From Rhizoclosmatium globosum (Eukaryota; Chytridiomycota; Chytridiomycetes; Chytridiales; Chytriomycetaceae), in NCBI GenBank assembly GCA_002104985.1, contig MCGO01000185.1:1-64000 (forward strand): a DNA stretch of 64,000 bases, written 5' to 3'. The notes beneath the pieces were generated by a model. It saw only the letters and a program-made list of their open reading frames with translations. It was not told the origin of the DNA and did no database searches. The number at the start of each line of letters is the position of its first letter. Within the stretch, counting starts at the first letter, position 1. Of this stretch, positions 57,146 through 64,000 are shown in pieces. The position numbers were made by a program, and so were the translations under genes.

Positions 57146-58448
57146 TTACAACTTGAAACCACACTCTTGCAAGGCAGATTTGATAGCACCAAGTGTAACG
57201 TCCAAGTGACCCAACATGGAATCGTTCACGACGGAAACATTCATGTGACCAACACGGAAGTACTTTGCGGCGTGTTCAGGGTGAAGTCCTCCAGCAAGCA
57301 AAACTCCCTTTCCGCTGACTTTCCCCAAAAACTCCGCAGGCGTGACACCAGATGGATAATAAACGGCAGTCAAAGTGTTGGCAGCTCGGTCGCGGGCAAC
57401 TGGGACAATTTTGAGCCCCCAGGATTCCAAAGTATCCTTCACTTTTGCAGAAGCTGCGCGATGCTGAGCAAACCTCTGGTCCAACGATCCTTGGGCCGCA
57501 ACAAGTTGCGACAAAGACACTTGGAGTGCAAGAACAAGTTGAACGGCGGGAGTGGCAAAGTACGAAGCCTGACGGGCTTCGTATTTCTGCATGATTGGCA
57601 ACCACTTCTTAAAACTTGCAAAGTAAGTGGTGGGTGCAGATTTTCTGTTCAAGGCGACTTCTAGGGCTCTCTTGCTGACGACCATAACGGCGAGACCAGG
57701 TGGGACACCAAGTGCCTTTTGAGAACCTGTCATCACCACGTCAATCCCCCATTCATCTTGACGGATGGCTTCGGCTCCAACAGAGCAAACACCATCCAGC
57801 GCAATTAAAGTGGCTGGAGAGACTTTTTTCACAATGGCACAGATTTCTTCAATGTTGTTGAGAACACCACTGGACGTGTCAACATGAGTGACCGTGACAA
57901 GCTTGTACGGCTTCTGTTTTAGTGCAGCCTCAATTTGGTCCAAAGATGGACGGTCACCAAATGGTGCACGTAACAAATCAACCTTTCCTCCGTAAACACT
58001 GATACACTCGGCAAACCAATCACCAAAAACTCCAGTAACAATGACAAGAACATGGTCGCCGGGTTCTACAAGATTGGCAGCAGTGGCGTCCCAAGTGAGA
58101 GTCTAAGGTTTAATGGTCAGTTGTGATGGTCCCATGTGGCGTGATGGATTTGCAAACTCACACCCGACCCTGCGATAATGAAGGGCTGACCAGTTGGGGC
58201 AAAAAAGACCTTACGAGTCAGCTCGATAGCTGAGCCGAACTTTTCAATAAAGGCGGGATCAACATGGGAAGTTGCTGGCGTGGCCATAGCTTGGAGGACC
58301 TATGGTAGTGTTAGCTGGCAGAGAACACGTGGGTTACAACAGCTAGACCTCAGAGTCAAATTCAACCGGTCCTATTGTAACATTAGCAAGAATATGTGAA
58401 GTCAGGGTTGAACGGCGCACCAGGAATCATGCAGAGTTTGTGGGCCAT
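57146..58448 (-). CDS. AGX1: alanine-glyoxylate aminotransferase (class V PLP enzyme)
   Basis: ATG 58448, four exons, about 390 residues. M-I-P-G-P-V-E-F-D at the start, then T-S-H-V-D-P-A-F, G-S-G-T-L-T-W-D-A, H-V-D-T-S-S-G-V-L, A-L-D-G-V-C-S-V-G, and the PLP lysine in M-T-G-S-Q-K-A-L-G-V-P-P-G. The C-terminus is G-F-K-L; human AGT ends K-K-L and is peroxisomal, so weak PTS1 import is possible (inference). Reaction in the family: glyoxylate plus alanine (or serine) to glycine plus pyruvate. Confidence 0.9.
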
Positions 58449-58486
58449 TTTGACGGTTTTCAGGAGAGAATTTCTGTGAAAGAATC
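58449..58486. promoter_or_regulatory. 38-bp divergent start region (AGX1 / SAM-SNF2)
   Basis: Start codons of two divergent genes are 38 bp apart; no TATA box seen. Other tight pairs: 49381/49438 (56 bp) and 41822/41887 (64 bp). Confidence 0.5.
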
Positions 58487-61400
58487 ATGACGACACCGAC
58501 TGATCAGTGGACGGCATCGCAAGTTGCGCAATGGATCACCGAAGCACCGATTGGCTTGAGCAGTGAGCAGCGGGTGGTTGTCCTGGCAGCGTTTGCGGCC
58601 CACGAAATTGACGGATTTGCACTGCTTTCGCTCGATGTCGACACATTGCGCGACGAGCTTCAACTAGCAGCGTTTGGATTGCGCGTGAAGGTGACTAGTT
58701 GTTTAAGGCTTGACTCAGCTTAAAAAACGATAGTTGGCGGCTGCGATTGCAAAACTCAGACTCGCTTCTCCTGCTTCTCCTCTAAACGCTCCGTCCAACG
58801 TTAACGAAATCCCCACGAATCCCATGATACCTGTGATGCCCGTTCGATCATCTCTCGATCGTTCTGTTTCAACAACTAGGGATTCCTCCGCCAAAAAACT
58901 ACGTTATCGTGACTTCTTTGATTGTAGTTCAAAATTTACATGGTCGAATGCGGATATTCAGCCACAGCTCACAAATGATATGCATCTTTTTAATTTGCAC
59001 TCCAACTCTACAGATGATTCTCAGGATGAAGATTTCTACTTCAAAAGGCGATCACACACTATGATAGTTCCCAGCTGGAGACAGCGTCAAGTAATAATCC
59101 AAAGGAAAATCAAGCGGATGTTGAAAAATTCAAATCTCATTGTATTTGACAAGAATTCTGTACTAGAAGATCCTGAAATTCGGGATATTTACCATAATAT
59201 ATGTGGCTCTCAGTGCGATGAGCCTAATCCAGGCGGAGTAATTGCGTTTTGGCGCGCACCAGTGAGAGGAGATTTGGATACAAAGCTTGCTCGAGTATTC
59301 AGAAAGATTGGATCGCAAAATATCATCGGTATAAATCAACTTTGATTTTGAATTAATTTTGACTTTGATTTTGCTGACAATGTCCGATTAGACTTTGTGG
59401 ATAACTCGGGAAGATATTCTGTCAATAGGACAACTCAGAGTCAGCCAATTGGACAATTTCTGCACTCAGCTGACCCGGATGACGACACTGTGTTACCAGT
59501 TTATGGTGATTCTGACCAAGAAATGTATGAATCAGACAGCGAATGGGAACGCGATATTCGCGAAACGCAACGTACCAATTCTGATAAACCAAAAGCACCA
59601 AGAAGCCATAAAATGACATCTGATTCAAATCTGATTCGAACAGACGCAAAGGATGACACTTTGTCCCCTACGTCAGAACTGGCTTTCTTCCAATTCAAAG
59701 CAACTTCCGAGATAATGTTGTGGTGGAATCGACAGATTCTGCTCGTTCTGATCAAACGTACGAGAATTCCAAATCTTTATCCCTCATTCATGCTGCGGTA
59801 CAAGCCCAAATTGAGGCTCAGGAATCTGAATGGACCATCTCAATTCTACCCAAAATACTTTCGAAAGCACCTTGGATCTATAAAACAAGGGAAAAGCATA
59901 TACATGTATATAAAACTCAATTGGATGACCTTACATCACGCCGTATTCCTAAAATGATCCAAGGCATTTTGGAAAGTTTAAATGGTTCTTTAAGCAACAT
60001 ATCCCGTACTTGCGAAAATATTCGTCCAACAATTTACGACAAGATGGAATTGAAATGGAAAATTGAAATCGCTGAATCTGAAAACACACCCGAGGAATCC
60101 ATCCCAAAACCCAAAAAGCGACCTTCGTCAATGTCCAAAGTGCGCAATTATAACAACGACGGCTGCAGCGAAAACGGCGACAACAACAGCATTGACGACG
60201 AAGATGAACATTGGTCAGACTTCATCGCCTCAGAAGACGAAGATATTATTTTGCAGGAGAAAGACATGGTCAAAAGAAATGGCTTAAAGGACTATGCAGC
60301 AACAGAGAACTTGAGAAAGCCGAAACGGACTCGTATTGACACTAGTGGAAAGAAACGTTTCGCACTGCCAGGCACTGAAGAAGGCAAACTACCGTCAAAA
60401 TTTCACGCCCAGTACCTTGAACTACTTGATATTCTTGCAACAAGTTCTCTCGAGTCTCCACTTCCTTGCTCTCTCCAGGATTTCCGGCTTTACCAAGAAT
60501 ATTCAGCATTTTTAGCACATATCCAGAAACGTAATCTTGAAGCTACAAAAGAACTTCATTATGACTGTCTTTTTGATTTTCAAGCCTTTAATTCCTTTGA
60601 CGGATCGCTTGAATTTCATCAGTGGGATACTCCAGTGGAAAATGAAGTATCGGTTCCCAACGCAACTGATATAAAAGACAGCACAAGTAGACAAAATGCT
60701 TTTGTTGAATCAAGTATACTTCAAAGAAATGAAGACCAAAGTTCAATGTGGGAGTCAGATGAAGTCAAGATGGTCGAGACCAAATCGAATTTATTGCAAA
60801 AACAAAAGAATTCAGGCAATATCTCGCGTGGATATTCCCAAAAGAAGTCAGTTTTTCAGCCAAGTAGTGAGTCTGAAGATTCTGAGGACGCTACAGATAT
60901 GGATTCATCAAGTTTGCCGGATTCCAGTGGAACTCGAGGTCGAACAGAACTTCGTCCAATAATTCAAGACTCGCAGTCAGTTCGGCAGATTCGAGCCAAC
61001 AGGAAAAGACAAGAGGATGCAATTTCACGAAGGGCTAAAAAGTAAGCATTTAAATAATTTGTTCATTATTTAAGATAAATTTATGTGCTTTAGGCAATAT
61101 AAAGCAGCAAGAAAGAGGGGTGACCTGACAAAGGTGAATTCCTCCCGTTCAGACAGTGAATTTTTAACGCAAGCAGATTGTCATTAACCTCGGACATGAT
61201 GATAATGAAGACGCAATCTACGTTGACGATTTTCTTGCAATCCATTTGAAACCACATCAGGCTTGTTCAAAAGACCTAATTAAAAGTTTATTAACTTTTA
61301 TATTTCAGGTTGAAGGAATACAATTTCTGTGGCGTTCAATAATCATGATCAAAGACCTTGATAAAAATGGAGCTTCTCAGCATCAAGGATGCATATTGGC

Positions 61401-64000
61401 TCATGCAATGGGTCTAGGTAAAACTCTTCAGACTATGGTAAGTATGAAATTAGTGGCGATTTCGAAACTAAAATTACTTAGACGTTTTTATACACTTTAC
61501 AAAGAGAGATTCGAGCAAACAATCCCTGCATTCCTTTGCATTTGAGGGTGTGCTACGTTCTGATTGAAATTCTTAACTAACCATAAGATCTCCAGACTGG
61601 TGGCATACTTGTAGTTTGTCCTGCCATTGTAGTTGAGAACTGGTAAGTCTCTGAGAGACTCTATTTGCCAATCTCTTACAAATTTCAGGGCTAATGAAAT
61701 CCAGAAATGGGTTCCTTCTAAGCAAATTGATGAAGTATTTGGGGGCATATTTACGTTGACATTAAGTACTCTCTTTTGATTTCTCACCAAACCTGCTCAC
61801 ATTGTATGGCAGTCCCTGAAAATGAGCGAATTGCACAACTGGAATCTTGGAATGAAAGACGAGGAATATTTATTACCAGTTATGATATGCTGAGAATAAT
61901 TTTAACCCCAAAATCAGTGAAGAAGGTGACTGAAATTGATGATTCTGGGTCTGCTGCAACACCAGATATGGCTGAGTCTTCCTCAAGAGAAGCTGAGATT
62001 GTCAATGCAGAATTGGCCCTAATTCATGGATATTTACTTTCTCCCGGCCCAGCATTAGTGGTTTGCGATGAAAGCCATCACATCAAAAATCCCCAAGCCG
62101 GTATTTCACAGTTCTTAAATGAAGTGCATACCCCATCTCGTATTTGTCTTACTGGATATCCACTTCAAAACAATCTGGCGGAGTATCATGCTATGATAAA
62201 TTTCATATCTCCAGGCTACTTGGGAACAGTTCAACAATTCCGAAATCAATATCAAAACCCAATTACAAATGGTTTGAAGTGTTAATTGCATTGCAAGGTT
62301 ATTTAATGATCATTAGGTTTTTTTGCGGACTCAACAGATGGGGACAAGGTCTTTTCAAAGCAGCGTCTATTTGTGCTCATTAACATTATTGATCCACTTT
62401 TGTGTCGGATGAGTGATGATGTTCTGAAGGATGATTTGCCAGAAAAGAATGAGTACATCATATCTGTGAAATTGACCCCTTTGCAGTTGAGGCTGTACAA
62501 AGTAAGTTTGTGCAAAATGGATAGTGAACTGATTGCTTGAAAAGAAATACTTGGAGCAAAGTGACAAGCAAAAGAACATCATTTCAAGATTTAGTTCACT
62601 CTCGACAATTTCAAATCATCCTCTTGCATTCAAGGTATTATAAAAAGGTATATTCAAGAATTAATTTTGTTTATAGACATCAGTGGAAACCAAGACGTTT
62701 CCGTCAGATTCTGACATTGAACAAGCGTAAGTACATACCAAGTTGTTTTCCTAATTTCTTTTTTTGTAGTATTGAAAATAGATCCATGAGAAGGCTTATA
62801 TCTGACGAAGGTAAAGAATATGAAATGTAAAATATATTGATGCAGCATCATTTATTAGGAAGCATTGACTGGCAAAGTCCTTCACTTTCATTGAAGGTGA
62901 TGTTGACACAACATATTGTTCAACAGTGTACAGCAATTGGGGACAAAGTCTTGATATTTTCAAGGTCCATCCCAACTATAGGTTTGCTCTTTTTGTGCAC
63001 CACAAGATAGATGAGTTGCACTTAACGTTACACTCTGACAGAGATGCTGAAGTTTAAATTGAAAGACTTCTGCAAAATTCAAACATTGACAGGAGCTTCA
63101 AAAAACAGACAGGCAATAATTGACGAATTTAATAGTCCAGAGAATGGGTTCAATGTATTTATAATCTCAACAATCGCTGGTGGTGTTGGAGTGAATATAG
63201 TGTCTGCAAATCGAATCATTATTTTTGATCATGGGTGGAATCCAAGGTTTGTTTATCCCATTATGATTTGTGTGTGATAACAGTATAACAACAGCTATGA
63301 CAAGCAAGCAATTGCAAGGGTGAGTTTATTTATTGCAAACATATCTCTCATTTTCATATGAAAAGGCATATCGCTATGGTCAGGAAAAGAATGTTTACAT
63401 ATACCGTCTCTTAACATATGGTACATTTGAGGAAAAAATTTTCATGAATAATGTTCACAAAATCACTCTTGCAACGTGAGGTTTTTTGTCCATTAATGAT
63501 ATCAAGATAACTTATGTCACACATAGTCAAGTTGTTGATCACAAGCATATAGAAAAAACAACTTTCAAGAAGGAATTGGGTCAATATTTGAGGCCTCCCC
63601 CTGAAAACCCTGTTTCCCAACTGAATTCTACAAACTTTAATGACCCCATAGTTCATTCTCTGGCACAGTTATTCAGAAATGATATTATCAAAATTGAGTC
63701 ACATGAGGACTTTGTGAGAGAAATTGATGATGACTTGACTGATATTCAGAAAGAAGTTGCAAAAGAGGCTTTGGTGCAGGAGCAGTATAGGAGAAGAAAC
63801 AAGCTTCCTTTTGTTGAAACTGGGCGCATTATGAATGCAGCAGCAAATTCAATTGTGGATGTTGCTGGAAATGATAATCTTATCAATAGTGTAGAAGAAT
63901 TGGTTGATGGAGTCAGCTACAATGAATCAGAGAGTGTATTCTTGGATGAATCACAACTCCCTAATCTTGCTTCTCAATTGGATGAAGTGGCAGATACATT
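58487..64000 (+). CDS. SAM-domain SNF2 remodeller, ATRX/ARIP4-like (3' end outside the window)
   Basis: ATG 58487. Residues 6-70 form a SAM domain (W-T-A-S-Q-V-A-Q-W-I, H-E-I-D-G-F-A-L-L-S-L). After some 800 acidic, low-complexity residues comes a SNF2 ATPase: [27 protein letters not shown] (Walker A), V-V-C-D-E-S-H-H-I-K-N (DESH), L-T-G-Y-P-L-Q-N-N-L-A-E-Y, I-S-T-I-A-G-G-V-G-V-N and Y-R-Y-G-Q-E-K-N-V-Y-I-Y-R-L. The H-H-I-K-N box, long loop after T-S-Y-D-M-L-R and P-L-Q-N-N-L-x-E-Y are ATRX/ARIP4-like. The frame changes near 59655-59720 without an intron I can place. Many short introns; the protein continues past 64000. Confidence 0.8.

Overview
The window is nuclear DNA of a fungus, most likely an early-diverging zoosporic (chytrid-like) one. 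That placement is inferred: genes are compact with many GT-AG introns of about 41-90 nt, often with a visible CTAAC or CTGAC branch site. The content mixes fungal features (HET domain, GH114, glycogenin) with genes better known from animals (Hippo/MST kinase with SARAH tail, MPDU1, MOCS3/UBA4, WDR33 with a Pro/Gly/Met tail). No tRNA, rRNA, CRISPR array or clear transposon was seen.

Layout. 1-3.2 kb (minus strand): three tandem paralogous type-I membrane proteins, the first cut by the window edge. 3.3-6.9 kb (plus): an arrestin-like gene and a GATA-finger gene whose reading frames break nine times, each consistent with one base missing from a homopolymer, so probably a poorly resolved stretch. 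7-10.8 kb: an MGRN1-type RING ligase, a Q-rich protein and a small multi-pass membrane protein. 11.2-19.7 kb: a gene-sparse block of eight short minus-strand genes for Ser/Pro-rich, mostly disordered proteins. Five share a C-terminal motif R-x-R-[LM]-x-x-L-x(3)-D-[RK]-P, and three others share P-[IVM]-E-[FW]; this looks like an undescribed tandemly expanded family. 20-64 kb: densely packed housekeeping genes on both strands: Elongin A, a mitochondrial carrier with C-terminal EF-hands, MST kinase, two tandem thioredoxin-MPDU1 fusions, WDR33/Pfs2, kinesin-13, a HET-domain protein, RNF5/RNF185, a GNAT acetyltransferase, GH114, an HHxxxDG acyltransferase, EST1/SMG7, HELLS/IRC5, bL27m, UBA4, glycogenin, a maltose-acetyltransferase-like LbH enzyme, SNW1/Prp45, Rpn6, alanine-glyoxylate aminotransferase and a SAM-SNF2 (ATRX/ARIP4-like) remodeller that runs off the right edge.

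Most striking are the two fusion architectures (thioredoxin + MPDU1 PQ-loop, duplicated, one copy without its CxxC; carrier + C-terminal EF-hand pair), the 11-20 kb family, a 4-nt microexon in the MST kinase, and at least five head-to-head gene pairs with only 30-64 bp between start codons. The genes are otherwise functionally mixed: transcription/chromatin (Elongin A, SNW1, HELLS, SAM-SNF2), RNA processing and decay (WDR33, SMG7), protein turnover (MGRN1, RNF5, Rpn6), glycan/glycogen metabolism (MPDU1 fusions, glycogenin, GH114) and signalling (MST, arrestin-like).
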